Source: Oscillospiraceae bacterium (GTDB lineage: Bacteria; Bacillota; Clostridia; Oscillospirales; Oscillospiraceae). From it: DNA of 64,000 bases. The notes beneath the pieces were generated by a model. It made no database searches and was not told the origin of the DNA. It worked only from the letters and a program-made list of their open reading frames with translations. The number at the start of each line of letters is the position of its first letter. Position 1 is the first letter of the stretch. Location: NCBI GenBank assembly GCA_030625685.1, contig DAOUQJ010000001.1, positions 1 through 64,000 of the forward strand, read 5' to 3'. Below are positions 52,458 through 60,909 of the stretch, piece by piece. A program made the position numbers and the translations under genes.

Positions 52458-52494
52458 AAACACCCCTTCAGAATGTTTCGTTCTGAGGGGTGTT
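52458..52494. terminator. Rho-independent terminator
   Basis: ACACCCCTTCAGAA-loop-TTCTGAGGGGTGT with A and T flanks; works in both directions. Confidence 0.9.
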
Positions 52495-52560
52495 GCTACT
52501 ATATTGAGTTTAGTGCATATCAAAAGGACTTCCATGCCAATCACAGCTCGGTGTATGATT

Positions 52561-53097
52561 CTATGACTCCAAGCCAGAATCTCCCCAATACTGTTCATGA
52601 AGCTCCACGATATCGCCTGCATACGGGTCCATCATAAAATAAACTTCTTCATCCGATTGAGATAAAACGTAATAATAAAAACGCCCATTGACTTTTGCAG
52701 TTTCCTCTTCAGCATTGGAGACTGGTACAGTTCGCTCTTTACGATCTAAGTCTTCCACATCAAAGGAAGAAACTGTGGGAAATTCTTCTTTAATCTTAGT
52801 TAGACCGTCCGCATAACGATAGTTCGGTCTAGTCAACATGAATACAATCGACAAACCGAGCATGAAAACGTATAGAAACAGAACGAGTAGTTTCTGCTCT
52901 TTTCTATCTTGATTGCGCATGAGCTGAACCCAGCCAACAAAAACAAGCAAAGCAACGGAGCATACCATAACTTCTGCGTGCACGCTTCCTATGACATGCG
53001 TGCCTACATACGACTTGTTGGTATAGATGACAAGGAAAATGCAGAGCAGCACAAAGAGCAGTATGCTAATAAAAACAATTTTTTTAAGTTTAGACAT
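52561..53097 (-). CDS. Membrane protein with exported C-terminal domain, unknown
   Basis: A 178-residue protein with three membrane segments (about residues 7-25, 37-57 and 70-90) and a C-terminal region (about 95-178) that probably faces outside: RYADGLTKIKEEFPTVSSFDVEDL, FYYYVLSQSDEEVYFMMDPYAGD. No known family is recognised. It is monocistronic and convergent with the pseudopilin gene. The start has no strong site visible. Confidence 0.6.
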   Translation of the reverse strand: MSKLKKIVFISILLFVLLCIFLVIYTNKSYVGTHVIGSVHAEVMVCSVALLVFVGWVQLMRNQDRKEQKLLVLFLYVFMLGLSIVFMLTRPNYRYADGLTKIKEEFPTVSSFDVEDLDRKERTVPVSNAEEETAKVNGRFYYYVLSQSDEEVYFMMDPYAGDIVELHEQYWGDSGLES

Positions 53098-53344
53098 GAA
53101 TATTCACTTCGATTTCTTTTGAGATGATTGAAACGTATACAAGGCATAAGACCTATGCGACAGCAAGCATTCGCCCACAATGGAAATGAGAACACTTTAC
53201 CAAACAGTGTAACATATAGAACGTGTTTTCACAAATGCTACAATCTTCAGCAACTATTTATATCATTTCCCGTTCCCTCTGTGCTCTAGTCTCACAGTCC
53301 GAGAAGCGATAAATGACACAAGATGTCGCACTTTGACTTAATAA

Positions 53345-53373
53345 TTGACAAAATTATTTTCGTATGATACCAT
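53345..53373 (+). promoter_or_regulatory. Promoter of the trpXYZ operon
   Basis: TTGACA, 17-nt spacer, TACCAT (-10 weak). It lies just upstream of the T-box leader. Confidence 0.55.
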
Positions 53374-53384
53374 TCACATAAACC

Positions 53385-53641
53385 GTTGAGAAGAAAGAAA
53401 AACCACGAACTGACTTCACAGAGAGTTGGGAATGCTGAGATCCCAATAAGAATAGCGTGGAAAATGGGTCTTTGAGGGTGTCGCGAACGAGTTTAAAGCT
53501 TTAGTAGTATACAACGTATTGCCTACGTTACAGGGCGGGAAATGTGTTAGCATTTTACGAAGTGGATGTATAAATACATCAATGAAGGTGGCACCGCAGG
53601 TTACGACTTGTCCTTTGATTAAGGGACAGGTCTTTTTTGTT
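53385..53641 (+). ncRNA. T-box riboswitch, tryptophan specifier
   Basis: The leader has the AGAGAG-type apical stem I segment (53420-53427), the T-box core AAGGTGGCACCGCAGG (53584-53599) and a terminator (GACTTGTCC ... GGGACAGGTC then TTTTTT, 53605-53640). Stem I pairs CCACG (53403-53407) with CGTGG (53456-53460), and AAAGA with TCTTT below. The bulge on the 3' side then holds TGG at 53465-53467 followed by G, the Trp codon. Uncharged tRNA-Trp would stabilise the antiterminator and turn the operon on. Confidence 0.85.
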
Positions 53642-53706
53642 TAAAAAAGTCTTGGTGAAAGCCAAATTGCTAACCCCAATTCAATTAAAACACTGGAGGA
53701 ATCAAC

Positions 53707-54690
53707 ATGAAAAAAAGTATGAAATTATTCGGAGTCATTTGTTTGGTCGCGCTCATGGCAATGGGTTTTGCCGGATGCGCAGAGGAAAAAGAAAATGACA
53801 TGTACACCATCGGCATTGTGCAAATTGTGGAACATCCATCCCTCGACACCATCCGCACCTCTTTTATTGAAGAACTCTCTGCTCAAGGTTATACAGACGG
53901 TGAAAACATTGTGATTGATTATCAAAACGCACAAGGTGATCAAACAAACTTAAACACCATCAACAAAAAATTTGTCGACAATAATTATGATATGATTGTT
54001 GCCATTGCAACCCCTTCTGCTCAATCCGCAGTCGGCGCAACCTCAGACATTCCCATTGTATTTTCAGCATGTACTGACCCAGTTGGTTCAGGTCTTGTCG
54101 AAGATATGAATAAACCAGGTGGCAATGTAACAGGCACATCAGATGCAGTATCTGCAGAAATGATCATTGAGTTGGCAAAAGATTTGACACCAGGCTTTAC
54201 CAAAGTCGGCGCACTCTATAACTCCAGTGAAACCAATTCCTTGGCAGTGGTCGAAGACCTAGAAGCTTACGCTGCGGAAAATGGATTCGAAGTGGTACGT
54301 GGCACTGTGTCAAGCTCATCAGAAGTACAGCAAGTAACCGTAAACCTAGTGGAAAATGTAGATATTCTCTTCTCCCCTATCGACAACACCATTGCATCCG
54401 CCATGCCAATTGTCGCAAAAACAGCCAATGACGCAGGTATCCCATGTTACGTTGGTGCCGATTCTATGGTAAAAGACGGTGGGCTTGCCACATATGGCAT
54501 CAACTACACCATTCTTGGTGCAGAAACAGCGCAGATGGCAATCGAAATTATGAATGGCACAAGCGCTGGTGACATTCCTGTTCGCACCATGGATGAAATG
54601 AACATTTACCTCAATAAAACAACAGCAGACACCCTTGGCATTACCATTCCAGACGAGATTATGAATAAAGCAGCAGAAATTTTCGAATAA
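53707..54690 (+). CDS. trpX: Tryptophan ABC transporter substrate-binding lipoprotein
   Basis: A 327-residue lipoprotein: signal peptide with lipobox GFAGC (Cys about 23), then a type 1 periplasmic-binding-protein fold of the ABC_sub_bind family (IGIVQIVEHPSLDTIRTSF, AIATPSAQSAV, PIVFSACTDPVGSGLV, ALYNSSETNS, YVGADSMV, ATYGINY). It has the size and order of TrpX in trpXYZ operons. The Trp specifier in the upstream T-box supports tryptophan (or a precursor such as indole) as substrate. It has a GGAGG site. Confidence 0.88.
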   Translation: MKKSMKLFGVICLVALMAMGFAGCAEEKENDMYTIGIVQIVEHPSLDTIRTSFIEELSAQGYTDGENIVIDYQNAQGDQTNLNTINKKFVDNNYDMIVAIATPSAQSAVGATSDIPIVFSACTDPVGSGLVEDMNKPGGNVTGTSDAVSAEMIIELAKDLTPGFTKVGALYNSSETNSLAVVEDLEAYAAENGFEVVRGTVSSSSEVQQVTVNLVENVDILFSPIDNTIASAMPIVAKTANDAGIPCYVGADSMVKDGGLATYGINYTILGAETAQMAIEIMNGTSAGDIPVRTMDEMNIYLNKTTADTLGITIPDEIMNKAAEIFE

Positions 54691-54714
54691 ATTCCTGCAG
54701 GAAGGTGAAACGCA

Positions 54715-55617
54715 ATGAGTATTGCAGAATTAATGAGTGCATTAGAGCTTGGCATCATTTATGCGCTTTTGGCATTGGGCTCTTTTCTATCCTATCGCAC
54801 ACTGAACTTTCCAGATTTGACTGTAGAGGGTAGCTACACCTTAGGTGCGGCAGCTAGTGTCATGGTGACGATTGGCATGGGTCCCTACGTGTCACTATTG
54901 GTGGCTTTTATCGCTGGCTCAGTCGCTGGAACATTGACGGCGATTTTGAGTACCAAATTTAAAATCCAACCGCTTCTAGCTGGTATTTTAATGATGCTCG
55001 CTTTATACTCCATTAATCTAAAGGTCATGGGAAATCGCGCCAATGTGAATATGATTGGCGAGCGGACTATTTTTAGTGAGCATGATACCTTGGTGTTTTC
55101 CCTCATTGTACTCATCATTGTGGTCATTTTACTCTTTCTGTTTTTAGAAACCAAATATGGTTTTGTCTTAAGAGCAACAGGAGACAACCCCAACATGGTG
55201 AGAGCGCTCGGCGCAGATACTGACCTTGCCATCATCATTGGCATGGGCTTATCCAACGGACTCGTCGCCCTGTCAGGCGCTTTGATAGCGCAAGAACAGC
55301 TCTTTGCCGATGCCAACATGGGCATTGGAATGGTTGTCATCGGGTTGGCTTCTGTCATCATCGGGGAAGGCATTTTTGGAACGAGCAACTTACTGCGGCG
55401 TTTGATTGCAGTCGTTCTCGGTGCAATCCTATACCGTATCTTAATTGGCTTTGTCATCAGCTTAGGCATGCCAACCACAGACTTAAAACTGATTTCCGCC
55501 ATCATCGTTGCCATCGCCCTCGCTATGCCTGTTATTCGCGAAAAGCTAAAATTACATCAGAGAAAACGAGCAAAAACTGCAAACATCAGTAGCAAAGGGG
55601 GAGAAGATCATGCTTAA
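54715..55617 (+). CDS. trpY: Tryptophan ABC transporter permease
   Basis: A 300-residue inner-membrane permease with about eight to nine hydrophobic segments of the branched-chain amino acid permease type. The segment LRATGDNPNMVRALGAD (about residues 158-174) is the cytoplasmic coupling loop that contacts the ATPase. The LNFPDLTVEGSYTLGAA motif near 25-40 is typical of the TrpX-associated permeases. It starts 24 bp after trpX with a GGAAGGTG site, and overlaps trpZ by 8 bp. Confidence 0.88.
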   Translation: MSIAELMSALELGIIYALLALGSFLSYRTLNFPDLTVEGSYTLGAAASVMVTIGMGPYVSLLVAFIAGSVAGTLTAILSTKFKIQPLLAGILMMLALYSINLKVMGNRANVNMIGERTIFSEHDTLVFSLIVLIIVVILLFLFLETKYGFVLRATGDNPNMVRALGADTDLAIIIGMGLSNGLVALSGALIAQEQLFADANMGIGMVVIGLASVIIGEGIFGTSNLLRRLIAVVLGAILYRILIGFVISLGMPTTDLKLISAIIVAIALAMPVIREKLKLHQRKRAKTANISSKGGEDHA

Positions 55618-56407
55618 GATTGAATCCCTTGTCAAAGTTTTTGGTGAAGGCAGCATCAACCAAAAAACAGCACTCAATCATATTGACCTATCGTTAGAAG
55701 AAGGCGAATTCATCACCATTATCGGTGGCAACGGTGCAGGCAAATCCACACTGATGAACAGCATTTCGGGTGAATTTGATATCAATGCCGGAAGAATTCT
55801 GATTGATAACAAAGACATCACGTACATGCCTGAATATAAGCGCTCCAAGTTAATCGGCAGGGTATTTCAAGACCCCTTAAAAGGCACAGCGTTTGACATG
55901 AGCATCGAAGAAAATCTGGCCATCGCCTATGCAAAAGGCAAGCGAAGAGGTCTGACCTTCGGTATTCAAAAAAAAGACCATCAATTGTTTCGCGAGAAGT
56001 TGGCTTTGTTAAACCTCGGATTGGAAGACCGCATGAAGCAAAAAGTCGGTCTTCTCTCGGGCGGTCAAAGGCAAGCGCTGACTTTATTGATGGCAACCAT
56101 CATCAAGCCGAAATTATTGCTTTTAGATGAACACACCGCAGCCCTTGATCCTAAAATTGCAGCAAAAGTGTTGGAACTCACCCGCGACATCGTAAACGAG
56201 CAAAACATCACCACCATGATGATTACGCACAATATGGAAATGGCGCTGGCCTATGGCACAAGAACCATTATGATGCACGAAGGTAGGATTATTCTTGATG
56301 TCCAAGGGGAAAAACGCGCCAATATGACCATGGAATCTCTCATTGCACAGTTTGAAAAAAATGCAGGAACGCATATGAATAATGATCGGATGCTCCTCAA
56401 AGATTGA
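55610..56407 (+). CDS. trpZ: Tryptophan ABC transporter ATP-binding protein
   Basis: A 265-residue ABC ATPase: Walker A GGNGAGKST (about residues 40-48), Q-loop FQDP, signature LLSGGQRQAL (about 146), Walker B LLLLDEHTAALDP (about 165) and H-loop ITHN (about 204). It powers uptake through trpY. Its start overlaps the trpY end. The whole operon is under the T-box. Confidence 0.92.
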   Translation: MLKIESLVKVFGEGSINQKTALNHIDLSLEEGEFITIIGGNGAGKSTLMNSISGEFDINAGRILIDNKDITYMPEYKRSKLIGRVFQDPLKGTAFDMSIEENLAIAYAKGKRRGLTFGIQKKDHQLFREKLALLNLGLEDRMKQKVGLLSGGQRQALTLLMATIIKPKLLLLDEHTAALDPKIAAKVLELTRDIVNEQNITTMMITHNMEMALAYGTRTIMMHEGRIILDVQGEKRANMTMESLIAQFEKNAGTHMNNDRMLLKD

Positions 56408-56566
56408 CTTTCGTTTCCTTTCGAATCTGCGACCTCAGCAGTCTTTATGTTAAGACCTATGATAGGCTAACCCCCACTAGAGCTTCCCTGCAAAACCATG
56501 GGCAAAACAGAGAAAATTCTACATCGTTTGTAAAATAATTCAATTTGATGGTGACTTCTTAGCAAT

Positions 56567-56597
56567 ATGTTGGTACAATTCCAAAGTATACCAACAT
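56567..56597. promoter_or_regulatory. Inverted-repeat operator upstream of the GyrI-like gene
   Basis: ATGTTGGTA and TACCAACAT form a perfect 9-bp inverted repeat with a 13-nt spacer, overlapping the TACAAT (-10-like) sequence at 56574-56579 and ending 5 bp before AGGAGAG. Probably a repressor site or a leader hairpin. Confidence 0.5.
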
Positions 56598-56614
56598 AAA
56601 AGGAGAGAAGTCAC

Positions 56615-57115
56615 ATGTCTATTACCGTAAAAGAAGTAAAGGTCATAGAACAAGAACCGATGAACCTCGCATATCTAAGCTACACAGGTCCATACGCTGG
56701 CGATACAGAATTGTTCGGAAGATTATTTGGTCAATTGTGTGCATGGGCAGGTCCCAAGGGACTTTTAAACTTTCCTGATACCAAAATGCTCACCGTCTAT
56801 CATGACAACCCTGACGTAACGCCACCAGAAAAGTCTAGAATCAGCGTGGCTATGACCGTTTCTCCCGACACCGAAGTCGACGGTGAGATTGGAAAAATGA
56901 CCTTGGACGGTGGCACCTATGCCGTGGGTAGCTATGAGCTCACGCCCAACAAGTACGAAGACGCTTGGATGCATATCTATGCAACATGGCTTCCCACCAG
57001 TGGATACGCACCTCTAGACAAACCCAACTTTGAGGTGTATCTCAACGAACCAGATGAAGATCCAACAAAGCTACACATTGTCGATATCTATGTACCCGTG
57101 CAAAAAATGAACTGA
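56615..57115 (+). CDS. GyrI-like (AraC effector-binding domain) protein
   Basis: A 166-residue single-domain protein of the GyrI-like small-molecule-binding fold: an N-terminal VKVIEQEPMNLAYLSYTGPYAGD, middle YHDNPDVTPPEKSRISVAMTV and DGEIGKMTLDGGTYAVGSYEL, and end VDIYVPVQ. These proteins bind or hydrolyse toxic small molecules or inhibit gyrase; which applies here is unknown. It has a AGGAGAG site and stands alone with an inverted-repeat operator upstream. Confidence 0.85.
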   Translation: MSITVKEVKVIEQEPMNLAYLSYTGPYAGDTELFGRLFGQLCAWAGPKGLLNFPDTKMLTVYHDNPDVTPPEKSRISVAMTVSPDTEVDGEIGKMTLDGGTYAVGSYELTPNKYEDAWMHIYATWLPTSGYAPLDKPNFEVYLNEPDEDPTKLHIVDIYVPVQKMN

Positions 57116-57234
57116 CCTTGCAGTTACAAGCAGTAGTTTAACTTTTTAAATATCACATGTTCTAGAAATAAATAGCTGAGGGATAAACCCAATCTCATTA
57201 AGCTAAGAGACAAATTCAGCGCAAATAGCACTTG

Positions 57235-57257
57235 CCCGCCTTAAATGGCGGGTTTTT
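57235..57257 (+). terminator. Rho-independent terminator
   Basis: CCCGCC-ttaaat-GGCGGG followed by TTTTTTAT; about 120 bp after the GyrI-like stop. Confidence 0.85.
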
Positions 57258-57399
57258 TATTTTTCTTATGACTTTACACACTCTTTTAGATTCGACTCTT
57301 TTCGAACATATCTTCTATATTGTGTCAAAAGTCCAAATAGAGAATATACTAAAATGTACGCTTTAGTACACTTAATAATATTTTAAAGGAGTTTTCGTA

Positions 57400-58254
57400 A
57401 TGTCACTATTTACGAACCAAGCCTCTCTTTCCTATAATGGAAAAGTCGTTAATTCCAACGTTGCAACCGGTGATCTTGTTGAGGTTCTTTCAGCTACCAA
57501 AACAGCTGTTATGAATGATTATGTCGCAGATGCTGATGTCTCTTATATTATCAGCCTTGTAAATGCTGGCGACGCTGACTATTCGAATCTGACAATTACG
57601 GATAATTTAGGTGCTTATACCTTTGGTACTGCTACTCTTTGTCCATTAACGTATTACGCTGGATCAATTCGATATTATATTGACGGGGCTCTTCAAGCAC
57701 CACCCACTATAGTAGTTGGTCCAACCCTTGAAATCAACGGAATCAACGTTCCTGCAAATGGAAATGCAATGGTTGTTTTTGAAACACAAGCAAACCAATG
57801 TGCGCCACTTGATGTCGGCTCAACCATTGTAGCTGATGCAGAAGTATCGGGAGGCGGACTTCCAACGCCACTTGTAGCCTCTTCGACTATCCAAGTTAAT
57901 ACAGTTGCAAACCTAACTATTAGTAAATCTATTAGCCCTGCTGTTGTGACCCAAAACGGAGAAGTCACTTATTCATTTATGATTCAAAACTATGGTAACA
58001 CTGCAGCCATTGACACAGATCAAGTTGCAATTCTTGACACCTTTGATCCAATCTTGGATCCAATTGTTGTAAAATTCAACGATGTAGTTTGGGATCCAGT
58101 CACAAATTACACTTATAATAGTACCACTGGTGTATTTGAAACCGTTCCTGGAGAAATCACTGTTCCTGCAGCGACCTTCACGCAGGATGCAACTAGCGGA
58201 AATTGGATCATAAACCCAAGCGCCAGTATTCTAACTGTTACTGGAACCATTTAA
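57400..58254 (+). CDS. DUF11-type repeat protein, probable surface or spore-coat protein
   Basis: A 284-residue beta-rich, low-Lys protein with two DUF11-like repeats: residues about 28-165 (VSYIISLVNAGDADYSNLTITDNLG) and 170-284 (LTISKSISPAVVTQNGEVTYSFMIQNYGN, ILDTFDPI). No signal peptide is seen (MSLFTNQASLSYNG). Leaderless DUF11 proteins of this length are common in spore-forming Clostridia and are probably put on the spore surface by the mother cell. That is an inference; it is near, not in, the germination cluster. It has an AAAGGAG site. Confidence 0.75.
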   Translation: MSLFTNQASLSYNGKVVNSNVATGDLVEVLSATKTAVMNDYVADADVSYIISLVNAGDADYSNLTITDNLGAYTFGTATLCPLTYYAGSIRYYIDGALQAPPTIVVGPTLEINGINVPANGNAMVVFETQANQCAPLDVGSTIVADAEVSGGGLPTPLVASSTIQVNTVANLTISKSISPAVVTQNGEVTYSFMIQNYGNTAAIDTDQVAILDTFDPILDPIVVKFNDVVWDPVTNYTYNSTTGVFETVPGEITVPAATFTQDATSGNWIINPSASILTVTGTI

Positions 58255-58290
58255 TCTTCATTCTTTCCATCTGATTGAAATCCAAAAATA

Positions 58291-58323
58291 AAGATAGGAT
58301 CTAATTAGATCCTATCTTTTTAC
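58291..58323 (+). terminator. Rho-independent terminator
   Basis: AAAGATAGGATCT-aat-AGATCCTATCTTTTT. Confidence 0.9.
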
Positions 58324-58391
58324 ATAATAAATATAAAGCTATAGTATCTCATAGCTTTTTTGTCATTCAATACGATACGACCCATACACAA

Positions 58392-58428
58392 AAAAAGCCC
58401 TTTTGTCAATGAACAAAAGGGCTTTCAT
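58392..58428 (-). terminator. Rho-independent terminator
   Basis: AAAGCCCTTTTGT / ACAAAAGGGCTTT with T run on the minus strand; ends the KamA gene. Confidence 0.9.
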
Positions 58429-58433
58429 TATAT

Positions 58434-59531
58434 TTACATATCATCGAGCCAAGCTTGTGTTGGCGTGAGACGTTTGGTGAAGATGCGCGCCACATTTTCA
58501 GGATATTTTGATTGATGGTATTTGAAGATGACTTCTCCATCCGACATTTTTCCAATGATTTCAATTTTCCCTGTCACATGTGACATCGAAAAACGAACCT
58601 GTTTGGCAGGGCCACTCATTTTATTTTTCGCCTTATCAATGATGTCGATGCCTTCGAGCAGTGGCACTTGGAATTGGTTTTTCACACCCAAGACCGGTCT
58701 GCATTGGAAGATGTAGTATGGCATCACACCAGCTTTGACAAGTCCATTGAACAAATCAGCAAGCACTTGTGGATCATCATTGACCTCTTTGAGAAGCACA
58801 GTTTGGTTTCTCACAATGACCCCTGCACTGCGCAATAGGTCACAAGACTCGATGGCCTCTTTGGTTAGTTCTCTCGGATGATTGAACTGCGTGATGACAT
58901 AAATCTGTTTGATTTTGGTATATTCCGCCAAGACCTCAAGTAAGGCTTTGTCCTTTGTGATGCGCTCAGGTAGCACAACAGGAATTCTTGTCCCAAATCG
59001 AATGAAGTCCAAGTGGTCAATGGCGCAAAAGCGCTCTAAATAGGTGCGCAGTGTCGCGGTGCGATTCATGAATGAGTCGCCCCCCGAAATGAGCACATTG
59101 TTGATTTCTGTGTGCTCTGTCACATAGTCAATGATCGCATCAAGCTGACGAATGGTTTCGTCTTGATCTGTTCCCACCATTCGCTTGCGGAAGCAGTGGC
59201 GACAATACATCGCACATTGGTTGGTCGATAAAATGAGGGCAGTTTGTCCATACTTGTGCTGCATTCCAGTCACTTTTGTATTTTCAGACTCTCCACTGGT
59301 ATCTTCCATTCCATCTGTATCGCCCTCAATGACAGTAGGCACTGCCATTTTGCGAATCGGGTCATTCGGATCATTTGGATCTATGAGTGACATATAATAT
59401 TCGGGGATACGCATCGGGTAATTACTTACCACATCTTCTAAAGTTTTGTTTTCCTCATCAGATAGATGCAAGAACTCTTTAACACTACTCGCTCTTTCAT
59501 ATCCCGTTTCAACGGCATTTTCCCATCCCAT
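58434..59531 (-). CDS. KamA-family radical SAM protein (lysine 2,3-aminomutase-like)
   Basis: A 365-residue protein from ATG 59531, which has AGGAGG before it. The radical SAM cluster motif is C106-x3-C110-x2-C113 (CAMYCRHC). Other family blocks: NNVLISGGDSF, FGTRIPVVLPERIT, TQFNHPRELT, RNQTVLLKEVND, YYIFQCRPVLG. Lysine 2,3-aminomutases make beta-lysine with SAM and PLP; but the N-terminus is shorter than in KamA (about 415) and the C-terminal VRFSMSHVTGKIEIIG is of the variant subfamily. Whether lysine is the substrate is open. It is next to sleC but separated by about 160 bp. Confidence 0.8.
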   Translation of the reverse strand: MGWENAVETGYERASSVKEFLHLSDEENKTLEDVVSNYPMRIPEYYMSLIDPNDPNDPIRKMAVPTVIEGDTDGMEDTSGESENTKVTGMQHKYGQTALILSTNQCAMYCRHCFRKRMVGTDQDETIRQLDAIIDYVTEHTEINNVLISGGDSFMNRTATLRTYLERFCAIDHLDFIRFGTRIPVVLPERITKDKALLEVLAEYTKIKQIYVITQFNHPRELTKEAIESCDLLRSAGVIVRNQTVLLKEVNDDPQVLADLFNGLVKAGVMPYYIFQCRPVLGVKNQFQVPLLEGIDIIDKAKNKMSGPAKQVRFSMSHVTGKIEIIGKMSDGEVIFKYHQSKYPENVARIFTKRLTPTQAWLDDM

Positions 59532-59694
59532 GCGTATCCTCCTATAAATAGTATTGTCAATCTTTATACATATGCACCAATCAGGCATGAAGTAACACGC
59601 ACATACCATACATAATATATAGATTTTCAGCATAATCGACAACCTTATTATATCACCGAGGTTGTCACTTGTAAAGAAAATTTATTTTCTGGTT

Positions 59695-60909
59695 TTAAGA
59701 TAATTTTTCCACACTGACAAAAATGTTAGATATTTCATACCAAGTGGGCAAGTCAACAATTCCTGTCTGTGGCAAATCAAAAACCTCTTGAAATTTGCGC
59801 ACCGATTCTTTCGTCTTCTCGCCAAAAATCCCATCCACCGCCACTTTTGGAATAGCAGGAAATTTTTCAGAAATGGCGTTGAGTTGACGCTGAATAACAC
59901 GAACAGGTTCTCCACGTGAGCCAATTGTGAGGTTTTTCCCTTCGAATGAAGAAGGCACACCTTCCACTTTTTCAGCCTGTTTGAGCACAATGTCAAATCC
60001 ATAATACTGCTTGAGTATTTGCAAGTGGTCAAAACCTTGATCAGCCAGGTTTTTCGAGCCCCACTGCTGCAGCCAACCATCTCTCACGATTTCAACTCCA
60101 TCGGAATATTGCGTGAACAGTGGCTGCACAATATCTGGTTTTGAAATATAAGTGGTAAACAGTTCATCCACTACTTGTGACACTTCTTTATAAATCGTTC
60201 TTCCATAGTTAAACGATTGATCATAGGCAGTGGAATTTGTAATGGTAAAGTTATAGCCTTTCCCACGATACCACTCTGTATACACTCTGTTCATCACAAA
60301 AGAAATAATGGCAAGTACATTGGCTTTGATGGCTTCCACAGGCCAGGTTGAATAAATCTCGCTACAAGCCGCATTTTTGACATAGTCTTTGAATCCTACC
60401 CAATACTGGGGTGCACTCGCGTCATTGGGCACACCAGCATGCACCACGACAAATTCAGGCACAACTGGTTTTGGCAACACCACAAGCCCAGTGGGAATTG
60501 GCATTTTTTTAATTGCCTTTTCTGGTATTTTTGGTGGAAAATCGCCCCACAATACAGGATACGGAATATAAATGCTTTGGTCTCTTAGTTTTACCGTTGT
60601 CCGTTGCACCGCAACGCTATCGGGATAGACTTGCACATTTTGGATTTCCACCGTTTCTTCTTTTTCGTAAAAAACGCGCATGTCATATTGATTAAACGGT
60701 CTCGGCATGGTTGGATCCATAGAAAACTCAATGGGTGGCGTATCCAGCTCAATGGCTGGTGTTTTACCAAGGCTGTCTGTTTCGAGCACCTCAATAATCT
60801 CACCCGTATCTGGGTTTGTAATTTCCACTTTTGCCCCAACTGCAGGGCGCGTGATGCCATCTAAATACACCACACTTTGCAAAACGCCTTTTCCGCCTTT
60901 TGTATTCAT
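59695..60909 (-). CDS. sleC: SleC-like spore cortex-lytic enzyme
   Basis: A 404-residue protein of the SleC type: N-terminal beta-rich prodomain (about residues 1-110), a SpoIID/LytB-like domain (about 150-255, with VVVHAGVPND, YVKNAACSEIYSTWP and VMNRVYTEWYRGKGYNFTIT), and a C-terminal peptidoglycan-binding domain (about 325-395, GSRGEPVRVIQRQLN, VDGIFGEKTKESVRKFQ). In spores it is stored inactive, cut by Csp proteases on germination and degrades cortex. The start overlaps the csp stop (ATGA). The csp-csp-sleC layout supports the call. Confidence 0.88.
   Translation of the reverse strand: MNTKGGKGVLQSVVYLDGITRPAVGAKVEITNPDTGEIIEVLETDSLGKTPAIELDTPPIEFSMDPTMPRPFNQYDMRVFYEKEETVEIQNVQVYPDSVAVQRTTVKLRDQSIYIPYPVLWGDFPPKIPEKAIKKMPIPTGLVVLPKPVVPEFVVVHAGVPNDASAPQYWVGFKDYVKNAACSEIYSTWPVEAIKANVLAIISFVMNRVYTEWYRGKGYNFTITNSTAYDQSFNYGRTIYKEVSQVVDELFTTYISKPDIVQPLFTQYSDGVEIVRDGWLQQWGSKNLADQGFDHLQILKQYYGFDIVLKQAEKVEGVPSSFEGKNLTIGSRGEPVRVIQRQLNAISEKFPAIPKVAVDGIFGEKTKESVRKFQEVFDLPQTGIVDLPTWYEISNIFVSVEKLS

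Noticed and set aside
57116..57240. Leader-like DNA before the 57235 terminator, considered as a riboswitch
   Set aside because: It follows the GyrI-like gene and has no match to known riboswitch cores; the simplest reading is a 3' untranslated region.
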